A DNA stretch of 64,000 nt from VBCG01 sp044226535 (lineage in GTDB: Bacteria > Pseudomonadota > Gammaproteobacteria > Burkholderiales > Casimicrobiaceae): assembly GCA_044226535.1 (NCBI GenBank), contig JBGAGT010000016.1, forward strand, positions 1-64,000, read 5' to 3'. A program made the translations under genes and the position numbers. The notes under the pieces are model-generated. The model saw only the letters and a list, made by a program, of their open reading frames with translations, was not told the origin of the DNA and searched no databases. This document shows, in pieces, positions 35,785 through 43,962 of this stretch (its first letter is position 1; the number at the start of each line of letters is the position of its first letter).

Positions 35785-35815
35785 AAAAAAAGGCCCTGCC
35801 GCGAGGCAGGGCCTT
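35785..35815 (-). terminator. Strong intrinsic terminator (minus strand), hairpin also downstream of phaB
   Basis: An 11-bp perfect stem (AAGGCCCTGCC, 35790-35800, with 35805-35815) closes a 4-base loop. On the minus strand it runs into seven T, a textbook terminator; on the plus strand it has no T-run but follows phaB by 69 bp. The minus-strand phasin gene already has its own terminator at 35981-36019, so this one may serve another transcript. Confidence 0.75.
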
Positions 35816-35980
35816 GAAGGCTGCATTCCGTCAGGAGGAGGAGAGGAATACAGGGTGCGAGGCTTCAAACCGGGCGGTTTGTTGCAACGCACAGGACAAT
35901 CCTACCAGATCACGTTAGTTCGCTGTATCTAAAGAAGTTACCAAATGTTGCTTCGCAGCATCCTGGTGCGGCGAATACGC

Positions 35981-36019
35981 AACAGAAAACAAAGCCCGCC
36001 GCGATCGCTCGCAGCGGGC
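35981..36019 (-). terminator. Intrinsic terminator of the phasin gene
   Basis: GCCCGC (35994-35999) pairs with GCGGGC (36014-36019) around a loop that itself contains the palindrome GCGATCGC. On the minus strand the stem is followed by TTTGTTTTCTG. It lies about 60 bp after the phasin stop, the expected place. Confidence 0.7.
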
Positions 36020-36080
36020 CGGTCCTGCAGGGTCCATCATCCGCCGGCGTCGCCGGCTATGTGAGTGACCGCTTACTTGC

Positions 36081-36614
36081 TTACTTGCGCTTCGAGGCCT
36101 TGACGGTCTGGGCCGCGGCGGCGCGCACGCTGGCGTCCGCCAGGCTCACGACCTGCTTGGTCGCGCGCTGGAACTGGTCGAAGGCGGCCGTCGAGGCGGC
36201 GAACGTCGACCTGAAGGCGTTGACCGCGGCGTCGGAGCCGGCCGGCGCGCTCTTGCTCGCCTTGTCGACGATCGCGGCGACGTTCTTCGAGTACGCGTTC
36301 CAGGCTTCCTCGGCGAGCGCCGTGTAGTCGCCCTGGGCTTCCGAGGCCAGCGCGTACAGCGTACGGCCGTAGCCGACGGCGGCCTGGACGTTCTCTTCGG
36401 CGACCTTCGCGCGCAGCGCGAACAGGTCCTGGATGTCCTTAACGCCGGCGACGGCCTGGGCGTTCTGCACGCCTTGCGCGAAGACGGCCTTGGCGGCGCT
36501 GACGTTCAGCTTGAACAGCTTCTCGGTGTTCTCGATCGAGAGGGCGGCAAGGCGCGTGGCGTTGGCGACGCTGACCTTGTTGAGTTCGGCGAATTGCTCG
36601 GTGGCGTTGTACAT
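36081..36614 (-). CDS. phaP: Phasin family protein (PHA granule-associated)
   Basis: The 177-residue helical protein coats PHA granules. The N-terminus MYNATEQFAELNKVSVANATRLAALSIENTEKLFKLNV and the following amphipathic helices fit the phasin_2 family, and the length is typical. The tail is Ala/Lys-rich (AAAAQTVKASKRK). The start at 36614 has AGAGGAA ten bases upstream; the frame is open to 36815 across the promoter. Its promoter (36771-36799) is bracketed by two 15-bp repeats likely to bind PhaR. It is divergent from phaR. Confidence 0.93.
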   Translation of the reverse strand: MYNATEQFAELNKVSVANATRLAALSIENTEKLFKLNVSAAKAVFAQGVQNAQAVAGVKDIQDLFALRAKVAEENVQAAVGYGRTLYALASEAQGDYTALAEEAWNAYSKNVAAIVDKASKSAPAGSDAAVNAFRSTFAASTAAFDQFQRATKQVVSLADASVRAAAAQTVKASKRK

Positions 36615-36747
36615 GGTTGCTGGTTCCTCTGGTGTTAGCGTTGGCTTGCGGTTCGTGGGGCCCGGCGCCGCCTCCTGGGCTCGCCGCTGCCTGCCGTTCC
36701 GTCCGGCGACCCCGGATTGCCGGGTCGCTCGCGGCGCCGCCCATCGC

Positions 36748-36762
36748 TTTTGCTGCACCGCA
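36748..36762. promoter_or_regulatory. Candidate PhaR operator, downstream copy
   Basis: TTTTGCTGCACCGCA matches 14 of 15 bases of the copy at 36805-36819. On the phasin strand it lies just after the -10 box and would cover the first transcribed bases, a classic repressor position. PhaR binding is inferred from context, not shown. Confidence 0.55.
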
Positions 36763-36770
36763 CAAAGACC

Positions 36771-36799
36771 AGTATAGGGACGGGAACAGGTCAAGTCAA
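36771..36799 (-). promoter_or_regulatory. Sigma-70 promoter of the phasin gene
   Basis: On the minus strand TTGACT (36794-36799) and TATACT (36771-36776) are exactly 17 bp apart, and each differs from consensus at one position. It is the best promoter in the window. The predicted transcript starts near 36764 and gives a leader of about 150 nt before the phasin ATG. Confidence 0.75.
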
Positions 36800-36804
36800 G
36801 GGTT

Positions 36805-36819
36805 TTTTGCTGCATCGCA
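36805..36819. promoter_or_regulatory. Candidate PhaR operator, upstream copy
   Basis: TTTTGCTGCATCGCA lies 5 bp beyond the -35 box of the phasin promoter. With the other copy, the two boxes are 57 bp apart centre to centre and in the same orientation. Confidence 0.55.
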
Positions 36820-36917
36820 ATATCGCCTCGGCGATACCGCCGGGCAGTCGACCAAATAATCTAAAAATCAGGGATTTACGTTGGTCTATAATCGCGCCTT
36901 CGCCTTGGAGCAGCCCG

Positions 36918-37490
36918 ATGAGCACCACGCCCCGCACCATCAAGAAATACCCCAACCGGCGCCTCTACGACACGGCCAACAGCGGCTACATCACGCTGGT
37001 CGACGTCAAGCAGATGGTCCTCGACAACATCGACTTCCAGGTCGTCGACGCCAAGACCGGCGACGACCTCACGCGCGCCATCCTCCTGCAGATCATCCTC
37101 GACGAGGAGTCGGGCGGCGTGCCGATGTTCAGCTCCGAGATGCTGGCGCAGATGATCCGCTTCTACGGCAGCGCCCAGCAGACCATCATGGGCCAGTACA
37201 TGGAGCAGAACGTCAAGGCCTTCATGGCCATCCAGAAGAAGCTGCAGGACCAGGCGCGCCAGGTCTACGGCGACAAGATGATGATCACGCCCGACCTGTG
37301 GAAGCAGTTCATGCAGATGCAGGCGCCTGCCATGCAGGGCATGCTCGGCAACTACCTCGAGCAGAGCGCCAAGCTCTTCATGGACATGCAGCAGCGCATG
37401 CAGGACCAGACGCGCGGCATGTTCACCGCCTTCCCCTTCCCCAATTTCGCGCCGCCGCAAACCACGCCGGACGGCGACAAGAAGCGCTGA
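36918..37490 (+). CDS. phaR: PHA synthesis repressor PhaR
   Basis: The 190-residue protein is the PHA-sensing repressor: in the known system it binds DNA upstream of phasin and its own gene and is drawn off by nascent granules. The N-terminal PHB/PHA accumulation regulator DNA-binding domain is diagnostic (IKKYPNRRLYDTANSGYITLVDVKQMV, residues 8-34). The middle contains IILDEESGGVPMFSSEMLAQMIRFYGS, then Gln/Met-rich helices. The start at 36918 has GGAG nearby. Its location opposite phaP fits direct control of that promoter. Confidence 0.95.
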   Translation: MSTTPRTIKKYPNRRLYDTANSGYITLVDVKQMVLDNIDFQVVDAKTGDDLTRAILLQIILDEESGGVPMFSSEMLAQMIRFYGSAQQTIMGQYMEQNVKAFMAIQKKLQDQARQVYGDKMMITPDLWKQFMQMQAPAMQGMLGNYLEQSAKLFMDMQQRMQDQTRGMFTAFPFPNFAPPQTTPDGDKKR

Positions 37491-37572
37491 ACGGCGCTGA
37501 TGCATCGCAGCAGCGCGCGCTTGTGCAGCGCAAGCGCTGCAACGCAGCTTGCGCGACCGTGACCCGATTCCC

Positions 37573-38958
37573 ATGAAGCCGACGCCGACGGATCGCGCCC
37601 CCCGCGTGGGCTTCGTCTCGCTGGGCTGCCCCAAGGCGCTGGTCGACTCGGAGCAGATCCTCACCCAGCTCAGGGCCGAGGGCTACGCCATCGCCCCCGA
37701 CTACGCCGGCGCCGACCTCGTCGTGGTGAACACCTGCGGCTTCATCGACGCCGCGGTCGCCGAGTCGCTGGACGCCATCGGCGAGGCGCTGTCCGAGAAC
37801 GGCAAGGTGATCGTCACGGGCTGCCTGGGCGCCAAGGATGGCGGCCAATTCGTGCGCGCGGCGCATCCCAAGGTGCTCGCGGTGACGGGCCCGCACGCCA
37901 CGGCGGAGGTGCTGGGCAACGTGCACGCCCACCTGCCGCGTCCGCACGACCCCTTTGTCGACCTCGTGCCGGCGCAGGGGATCAAGCTCACGCCGACGCA
38001 CTACGCCTACCTCAAGATCAGCGAGGGCTGCAACCACCGCTGCAGCTTCTGCATCATCCCGTCGATGCGCGGCGACCTCGTCAGCCGGCCGATCGGCGAT
38101 GTGCTCGCCGAGGCCGAGCGCCTGCTGAAGGCGGGGGTGAAGGAGCTGCTGGTGATCTCGCAGGACACCAGCGCCTACGGCGTCGACGTGCGCTACCGCA
38201 CGGGGTTCTGGCAGGGGCGGCCGGTGAAGACCCGCATGCAGGACCTCGCCGTCGCGCTCGACGCGCTCGGGCGCCAGCACGGCGCCTGGGTGCGGCTGCA
38301 CTACGTCTACCCCTACCCGCACGTCGACGAGGCCGTGCCGCTGATGCGCGAGGACGGCGCGGGCGGGGGGCTCCTGCCCTACCTCGACGTGCCGTTCCAG
38401 CACGCCTCGCCCCGCATCCTGCGCCTGATGAAGCGTCCCGCCGCGCCCGAGAAGGTGCTCGACCGCGTGCAGGCCTGGCGCCGCGAGCGCCCGTCGATGA
38501 CGCTGCGCAGCACCTTCATCGTCGGCTTCCCCGGCGAGACCGAGGCCGAGTTCGACGAGCTCCTCGCGTTCCTCGACGCGGCCGAGCTCGACCGCGTGGG
38601 CTGCTTCGCCTACTCGCCCGTCGAGGGTGCCGCCGCCAACGCGCTTCCCGATCCCGTCCCCGACGAGCTCAAGGAGGAGCGTCGCGCGCGCTTCATGGAG
38701 CGGCAGGCGGCGATCAGCGCACGCAGGCTCGCGGCCAGGGTCGGCCGGGTCCTCGACGTGCTGGTCGACGAGGTCGGCAGCACGGGCCGCGGCAAGTCGA
38801 AGCGCGCGGTGGCGATCGCGCGCTCCGCGGGCGACGCGCCCGAGATCGACGGCATCGTGCGCGTCGACGACGCGGCCGCGCTCGCACCCGGCGAATTCGC
38901 GCGCGTGCAAGTGACGGGCTCCGACGCGCACGACCTCGAGGGTCGGCTGGTCGCCTGA
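37573..38958 (+). CDS. rimO: Ribosomal protein uS12 methylthiotransferase RimO
   Basis: The 461-residue radical-SAM enzyme methylthiolates aspartate 89 of ribosomal protein S12. The N-terminal UPF0004 cluster cysteines are C19, C55 and C84 (SLGCPKALVDSE, VNTCGFID, VTGCLG). The radical-SAM cysteines are C153, C157 and C160 (GCNHRCSFC), followed by IIPSMRG. A C-terminal TRAM domain ends the protein. The family-typical start is at 37573; an upstream in-frame ATG at 37549 has no better site. Confidence 0.95.
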   Translation: MKPTPTDRAPRVGFVSLGCPKALVDSEQILTQLRAEGYAIAPDYAGADLVVVNTCGFIDAAVAESLDAIGEALSENGKVIVTGCLGAKDGGQFVRAAHPKVLAVTGPHATAEVLGNVHAHLPRPHDPFVDLVPAQGIKLTPTHYAYLKISEGCNHRCSFCIIPSMRGDLVSRPIGDVLAEAERLLKAGVKELLVISQDTSAYGVDVRYRTGFWQGRPVKTRMQDLAVALDALGRQHGAWVRLHYVYPYPHVDEAVPLMREDGAGGGLLPYLDVPFQHASPRILRLMKRPAAPEKVLDRVQAWRRERPSMTLRSTFIVGFPGETEAEFDELLAFLDAAELDRVGCFAYSPVEGAAANALPDPVPDELKEERRARFMERQAAISARRLAARVGRVLDVLVDEVGSTGRGKSKRAVAIARSAGDAPEIDGIVRVDDAAALAPGEFARVQVTGSDAHDLEGRLVA

Positions 38959-39049
38959 GGCAGCGCCGCGCGCGACGAGCTGCGCAACATCGCGTGGCAC
39001 CCCTCGCCGCGCACGCCGCGGGAATGCGGCCCCGGCCGGCAAAGCTCGC

Positions 39050-39055
39050 TACAAT
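39050..39055 (+). promoter_or_regulatory. Candidate -10 box of the RND efflux operon
   Basis: TACAAT in the context GCTACAATCCGCG lies 39 bp before the adaptor start. The identical 13-base context GCTACAATCCGCG recurs at 61016-61028 ahead of the BMP binding-protein gene. No -35 is evident at either site. Confidence 0.45.
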
Positions 39056-39094
39056 CCGCGAGCACCCCTGCGCACGGTATCCGGAGCCCCCTGG

Positions 39095-40783
39095 ATGGGA
39101 ACGCGTCGCCCGACCTCACCCCTCGCATTCGCGACCGCCATCACCCTGGCGCTGCTCGCCGCGTCCTGCAACCGCACACCGCCCGCCGCGCCGCCCGCCG
39201 CACCCGCCGCCGTGACCACGGTGACCGTCGCGCCGCGGGACGTGCCGATCAGCGCCGAGTTCGTCGCGCAGACGCAGAGCTCGCAGGCGGTGAACATCCA
39301 GGCACGCGTGTCCGGCTTCCTCGACAAGCGCGTCTACACCGAGGGCGCGCTGGTCAAGGCCGGCCAGGTGCTCTACCAGATGGACCCCAAGCCCTTCCAG
39401 GCGCAACTCGACGCCGCGCAGGCCGCGCTTTCGCGCAACCAGGCGGCCGCGCAGGTGGCCAAGGCCAACCTCGAGCGCACCAAGCCGCTCGCGCAGCTCA
39501 ACGCGCTGTCGCAAAAGGACCTCGACGACGCCACCGGCCAGTACGAGCAGGCCAATGCCGCGGTGGCGCAGTCGCAGGCGCAGCTCGAGGAGGCGAAGCT
39601 CAACCTCTCGTACACGACCATCAACTCGCCGGTGACCGGCGTCGCGAGCTACTCGGCCATCCCCGAGGGGACTTACGTCAGCGCGAGCAACGCGCAGCTC
39701 ACCACGGTGTCGGTGCTCTCGCCGATGTGGGTCAACTTCAGCCTGTCGGAGAACGAGATGGCGCGCATCCGCGCCGACCAGCAGGCGGGGCGGCTCAAGC
39801 TGCCGCCGACCGGCGAGTTCGACGCGGAAGTGGTGATGGTCGACGGCACGGTCTTCCCCTACGCCGGCAAGATCACTTTCGCCGACCCGTCGTACAACAC
39901 GCAGACGGGGACCTTCATGCTGCGCGTGTCGGTGCCCAATCCCCAGTCGCTGCTGCGTCCCAACCAGTACGTGCGCGTGCGGCTTTTCGGCGCCACGCGG
40001 CCCAGCGCCATCCTCGTGCCCCAGCGCGCGGTGCAGCAGAGCGCCAAGGGCCATTTCGTGTGGGTCGTGAACAAGGACGGCAAGGCCGAGGTGCGGCCGG
40101 TCGACGTCGGCGACTGGAACGGCGACGACTGGTTCGTCACGCAGGGACTGGCCCCGGGTGACGTGGTAATCGTCGACGGCACGGTGCGCCTCGTGCCGGG
40201 GGCGGCGGTGAAGGCCACGGCCTACGTGCCGCCGCCGGCGCCCGCGCGGGCCGCGCAGACGGCGGCGCCACCGGTCGGCGCGGCCGGGGCCGCCTTGGCA
40301 CCGGCGGCTGCGACGCCCGCGAGCGCGGGCGCTCGACCTTCGCGCAATCCCGCCGGCGCGACCAGCGGCACGACGGTGATCGACGCGATGGCCGGCCGGC
40401 CCGCGCAGGCGCCGGTCGCCGTCGCGCCGTCGAACGGCGCCGCGGCCGGGGGCCTCGCGAGCCCGGGCACGGCGGCGCTCGGCAGCGTGCACTTCGCGAC
40501 GGGGAGCGCCGCGATCGACGCGCGCGCGTCCGCCGAGGTCGCGGGGCTCGCCGGCGCGCTGCGCGGGAGCGCGGCGCGCGTCGCCATCAGCGGCTACACC
40601 GACCGCACCGGCAACCACGGCGGCAACGTCGCACTGGCCAGGGCGCGCGCCCTCGCGGTACGCGATGCGCTGGTGGCGGCCGGCGTCGGCGCCGAACGCA
40701 TCCAGCTGCGCGAGCCGGTCGACATCATCGGCAGCGGCACCAACGACGAGGCTCGCCGCGTCGACGTGACGGTCATCGGCTAG
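39095..40783 (+). CDS. RND efflux periplasmic adaptor fused to a C-terminal OmpA-like domain
   Basis: This 562-residue protein should bridge the RND pump and outer-membrane channel. Residues 1-25 are a signal ending LLAASC, probably a lipoprotein anchor at C25. Residues about 40-375 are a complete adaptor of the AcrA/MexA type, with VSGFLDKRVYTEGALVKAGQVLYQMDP, a coiled-coil hairpin at 100-170 and YTTINSPVTGV. Residues 376-460 are an Ala/Pro-rich linker. Residues 462-562 read as an OmpA/MotB-type peptidoglycan-binding domain: VHFATGSAAID, GYTDRTG (D503), RARALAVRDALVAAGVGAERI and the terminal NDEARRVDVTV. Normal adaptors end near residue 380. The frame is continuous and reads straight into the pump gene 10 bp later. 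Confidence 0.9.
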   Translation: MGTRRPTSPLAFATAITLALLAASCNRTPPAAPPAAPAAVTTVTVAPRDVPISAEFVAQTQSSQAVNIQARVSGFLDKRVYTEGALVKAGQVLYQMDPKPFQAQLDAAQAALSRNQAAAQVAKANLERTKPLAQLNALSQKDLDDATGQYEQANAAVAQSQAQLEEAKLNLSYTTINSPVTGVASYSAIPEGTYVSASNAQLTTVSVLSPMWVNFSLSENEMARIRADQQAGRLKLPPTGEFDAEVVMVDGTVFPYAGKITFADPSYNTQTGTFMLRVSVPNPQSLLRPNQYVRVRLFGATRPSAILVPQRAVQQSAKGHFVWVVNKDGKAEVRPVDVGDWNGDDWFVTQGLAPGDVVIVDGTVRLVPGAAVKATAYVPPPAPARAAQTAAPPVGAAGAALAPAAATPASAGARPSRNPAGATSGTTVIDAMAGRPAQAPVAVAPSNGAAAGGLASPGTAALGSVHFATGSAAIDARASAEVAGLAGALRGSAARVAISGYTDRTGNHGGNVALARARALAVRDALVAAGVGAERIQLREPVDIIGSGTNDEARRVDVTVIG

Positions 40784-40793
40784 AGCCCGGCGC

Positions 40794-43700
40794 ATGTTCT
40801 CGCGCTTCTTCATCGAACGGCCGATCTTCGCGGCCGTGGTCGCGATCATCCTCACGCTCGCGGGCGCCGTGGCGATCGTGTTCCTGCCGGTCGAGCAGTA
40901 CCCGACGATCACCCCCGTGCAGGTGACGGTGTCGGCGACCTACCCGGGCGCCGATTCCAAGACGCTCGCCGATTCCGTGGCCGCGCCCATCGAGGCGCAG
41001 ATCAACGGCGTCGACAACATGCTCTACATGCAGTCGACGAGCTCGTCCGCGGGACAGCTCACGCTGACGGTGTACTTCGCGATGAACACCGACCCCGACA
41101 TCGCGCAGGTGCAGGTGCAGAACCGCGTCAACCTGGCGCTGCCGCAGCTTCCCACCGCGGTCACGCAGCTCGGCGTGTCGGTGCAGAAGAAGTCGTCGTC
41201 GATCATGATGCTGATCGCCGTGTTCGCGCAGGGGGACCGCTACTCGTCGCAATACGTGGCGAACTACGCCAACGTCTACGTGCTCGACGCGCTGAAGCGC
41301 GTCAAGGGTGCGGGCCAGGCGCAGATCATGGGCGTGCCCGACCAGGCGATGCGCATCTGGATGAATCCCGACCGCATGGCCTCGCTGGGGATCACCACCT
41401 CGGACATCGCCGGCGCGGTGCAGTCGCAGAACCAGCTGTTCGGCGCGGGGCAGATCGGGCAGCAGCCCACCACGGGACCCGTCGAGCTCACCTTCCCGGT
41501 GGTGACGCAGCCGCCCTTCACCGAGCCCAGGCAGTACGAGAACATCATCCTGCGCGCCAGCCAGGACGGCAGCGCCATCGTGCGCCTCGGCGACGTCGCG
41601 CGCGCCGAGGTCGGACTGCGGCAGTACATCGTCGACAGCCGCCTCAACGCGGTGCCGGCGACCTTCATCGCCGTCTACCAGCAGCCCGGCGCCAACGGCC
41701 TCGCCGTGTCCGACGCCGTCCGCAAGGCGATGGTGGACATGAAGTCGCGCTTCCCCGCCGGCATCGACTACGTCGTGGCGCTCGACACCAACGACTTCGT
41801 GCGCATCTCCATCAAGGAGGTGATCAAGACGCTGTTCGAGGCGATCGTGCTGGTGGTGCTGATCGTGTTCCTGTTCCTGCAGAGCATCCGCACCACGATC
41901 ATCTGCGCGGTCGCGATCCTGGTCGCGCTGGTCACGACCTTCGCCGGGATGCTTGCGCTCGGGTTCTCGATCAACCTCCTCACGCTGTTCGGGCTGGTGC
42001 TGGCCATCGGCATGGTGGTCGACGACGCCATCGTCGTGGTCGAGAACGTCGAGCGCAACATGACCGAGTTCCACCTCCAGCCGAAGGAGGCGACCGTCAA
42101 GTCGATGAACGAGATCGGCAGCTCGCTGGTCGCCGTGGTGCTCGTCATGTGCTCGGTGTTCGTCCCCGCGGCCTTCCTGCCGGGCACCACGGGGCAGCTC
42201 TACAGGCAGTTCGCGATCACCATCGTCGTGTCGGTGGCGATCTCGGGCTTCGTCGCGCTTACGCTCACGCCGGCGATGTGCGCGCTGATGCTTAAGCACT
42301 CGCCGCCGCGCACCAAAGGCTTCTTCGGCTGGTTCAACCGCCAGGTCGATCGCGTGACCGCCGCCTTCGGGCACGCCGTGACCTGGGTGATCGAGCGCAT
42401 GGCGATCTCGCTGGCGTTGCTGGTGGTGTTCCTCGGCTGCATCTGGCTCCTGTTCCGCGTGCTGCCGACGAGCTTCGTGCCACCCGAGGACCAGGGCTAC
42501 GCGCTGGCCGCGATCATCATGCCGCAGGCGGCGAGCATCGACCGCACGCGCGAGGTGGCCACGCGGGTGGACAAGGTGCTGGAAGGCCTGCCCGGCGTGG
42601 AGCGCCGCACCATGATCACGGGCTTCAGCCTGCTCGACGGCGGCTTCCAGACCAACGCCGGCGCGTTCTTCATCACCCTCAAGGACTTCGACGAGCGCTA
42701 CAGGAACGTCGAGACGGCGAAGGAGCAGAACGTGCGTACGGTGCTGCAAAGCATGTACCGCGAGGTCCAGCAATTCCCCGAGGGCGTGGTGGTGCCCATC
42801 GCGCCGCCGCCGATCCCGGGGCTCGGCACCACCGGCGGCTTCGAGTTCTGGATCCAGGACACCGGCGCCGGCGACCCGGCAGCGCTCGGCCAGGTCTTGC
42901 AGGACTTCCTCGCCAAGGCGCGGGGACGCCCCGAGCTCACCGGGCTCGCCTCGACCTTCCGTGCCAACACGCAGCAGCTTCGCGCCGCCGTCAACCGCGA
43001 CAAGGCGACGCTGCTCGGCGTGCAGGTGCAGGACGTGTACAGCGCCATCCAGGCGCAGTTCGGATCGCTCACCGCGAGCCAGTACAACCAGTTCAGCCGC
43101 GTGTGGTGGGTGGTCCTGCAATCCGACGCCGCCTTCCGCGAGAATCCCGAGGACCTGACGCGGCTGTACACGCGCAACAGCCAGGGCAAGATGGTGCCGC
43201 TGTCGGCGCTGGTGACGACGAGCTGGGTGTCGGGACCCGACCTCCTGCCGCATTTCAACGGCTTCCCCGCCGCCAAGATCATCGGCAACAACTCCGCCGC
43301 CTACAGCTCGGGGGACGCCATCCGGGCCATGGAGGACGTGGCGCGCGAGGTGCTGCCGGACGGCTACACCTTCGCCTGGTCGGGCATCGCCTACGAGGAG
43401 AAGCAGTCGGGCGGCACGTCGATGGTCGCCTTCGTCTTCGGCCTCATCATCGTGTTCCTGGTGCTGGCCGCGCAATACGAGTCCTGGGCGCTGCCGGGCG
43501 CGGTGATGACGGCCGTGCCCTTCGGGATCCTCGGCGCGCTGACCTTCAACTGGATGCGCGGCCTCACCAACGACGTCTACTTCCAGATCGGCCTCCTGGT
43601 GCTGATCGGGCTGGGCGCCAAGAACGCCGTGCTGCGCGTGTCGGCCGCGGTCGAGTTCCGCAAGCAGGGGAAGTCGATCATGGAGGCCACCACGCTGGCC

Positions 43701-43961
43701 GGCGAGCAGCGCCTGCGCCCCATCATCATGACCTCGCTGGCGTTCGCGGTGGGCGTGCTGCCGCTGGCACTCGCGGTCGGCGCGGGCGCCAACGCGCGCC
43801 ACTCCATCGGCACCGGCATCATCGGCGGCATGCTCGGCGAGACCACGCTGGCGATGCTGTACGTGCCGCTGTTCTTCTATCTCTTCGACCGGTTGGCCGA
43901 GCGCAGCGCGCGCAAGGCCGCGGCCGGTTCCGGCCCGCCGCAGCACGCGGCGAACCCTTGA
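40794..43961 (+). CDS. RND efflux inner-membrane transporter (HAE1/AcrB family)
   Basis: The 1055-residue proton antiporter has the AcrB plan of twelve helices and two large periplasmic loops. Characteristic sequence includes MFSRFFIERPIFAAVVAIILTLAGAVAI at the start, ATYPGADSKTLADSVAAPIEAQINGVDNMLYMQS, and the helix-4 proton relay aspartates in GMVVDDAIVVVENVER. The C-terminal half has TGIIGGMLGETTLAMLYVPLFFY. Length is standard for a multidrug HAE1 pump. Substrates cannot be read from sequence. The stop is 1 bp from the next start. Confidence 0.95.
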   Translation: MFSRFFIERPIFAAVVAIILTLAGAVAIVFLPVEQYPTITPVQVTVSATYPGADSKTLADSVAAPIEAQINGVDNMLYMQSTSSSAGQLTLTVYFAMNTDPDIAQVQVQNRVNLALPQLPTAVTQLGVSVQKKSSSIMMLIAVFAQGDRYSSQYVANYANVYVLDALKRVKGAGQAQIMGVPDQAMRIWMNPDRMASLGITTSDIAGAVQSQNQLFGAGQIGQQPTTGPVELTFPVVTQPPFTEPRQYENIILRASQDGSAIVRLGDVARAEVGLRQYIVDSRLNAVPATFIAVYQQPGANGLAVSDAVRKAMVDMKSRFPAGIDYVVALDTNDFVRISIKEVIKTLFEAIVLVVLIVFLFLQSIRTTIICAVAILVALVTTFAGMLALGFSINLLTLFGLVLAIGMVVDDAIVVVENVERNMTEFHLQPKEATVKSMNEIGSSLVAVVLVMCSVFVPAAFLPGTTGQLYRQFAITIVVSVAISGFVALTLTPAMCALMLKHSPPRTKGFFGWFNRQVDRVTAAFGHAVTWVIERMAISLALLVVFLGCIWLLFRVLPTSFVPPEDQGYALAAIIMPQAASIDRTREVATRVDKVLEGLPGVERRTMITGFSLLDGGFQTNAGAFFITLKDFDERYRNVETAKEQNVRTVLQSMYREVQQFPEGVVVPIAPPPIPGLGTTGGFEFWIQDTGAGDPAALGQVLQDFLAKARGRPELTGLASTFRANTQQLRAAVNRDKATLLGVQVQDVYSAIQAQFGSLTASQYNQFSRVWWVVLQSDAAFRENPEDLTRLYTRNSQGKMVPLSALVTTSWVSGPDLLPHFNGFPAAKIIGNNSAAYSSGDAIRAMEDVAREVLPDGYTFAWSGIAYEEKQSGGTSMVAFVFGLIIVFLVLAAQYESWALPGAVMTAVPFGILGALTFNWMRGLTNDVYFQIGLLVLIGLGAKNAVLRVSAAVEFRKQGKSIMEATTLAGEQRLRPIIMTSLAFAVGVLPLALAVGAGANARHSIGTGIIGGMLGETTLAMLYVPLFFYLFDRLAERSARKAAAGSGPPQHAANP

Positions 43962-43962
43962 C

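Larger units (their letters stand above)
35721..36080. other. phaB-phasin intergenic region
   Basis: The 360-bp space between the converging phaB and phasin genes holds the two hairpins listed separately. The 165 bp between them (35816-35980) is less GC-rich than its surroundings and has no ORF I believe in. A small GCCGGCG-type hairpin lies near 36042-36058. Confidence 0.6.
36615..36917. other. Divergent phasin-phaR regulatory region
   Basis: This 303-bp intergenic region contains the phasin promoter with its two boxes and, toward phaR, an AT-rich stretch ending in a perfect TATAAT (36887-36892), a likely -10 for phaR 26 bp before its start. No fitting -35 accompanies that hexamer. I see no additional gene. 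Confidence 0.6.

Noticed and set aside
37495..37560. Hairpin-like GCGCTTGTGCAGCGCAAGCG after phaR as a terminator
   Set aside because: The stem is imperfect and has no T-run. It could equally be a further weak TGCATCGCAGCA box, but I would not call either.
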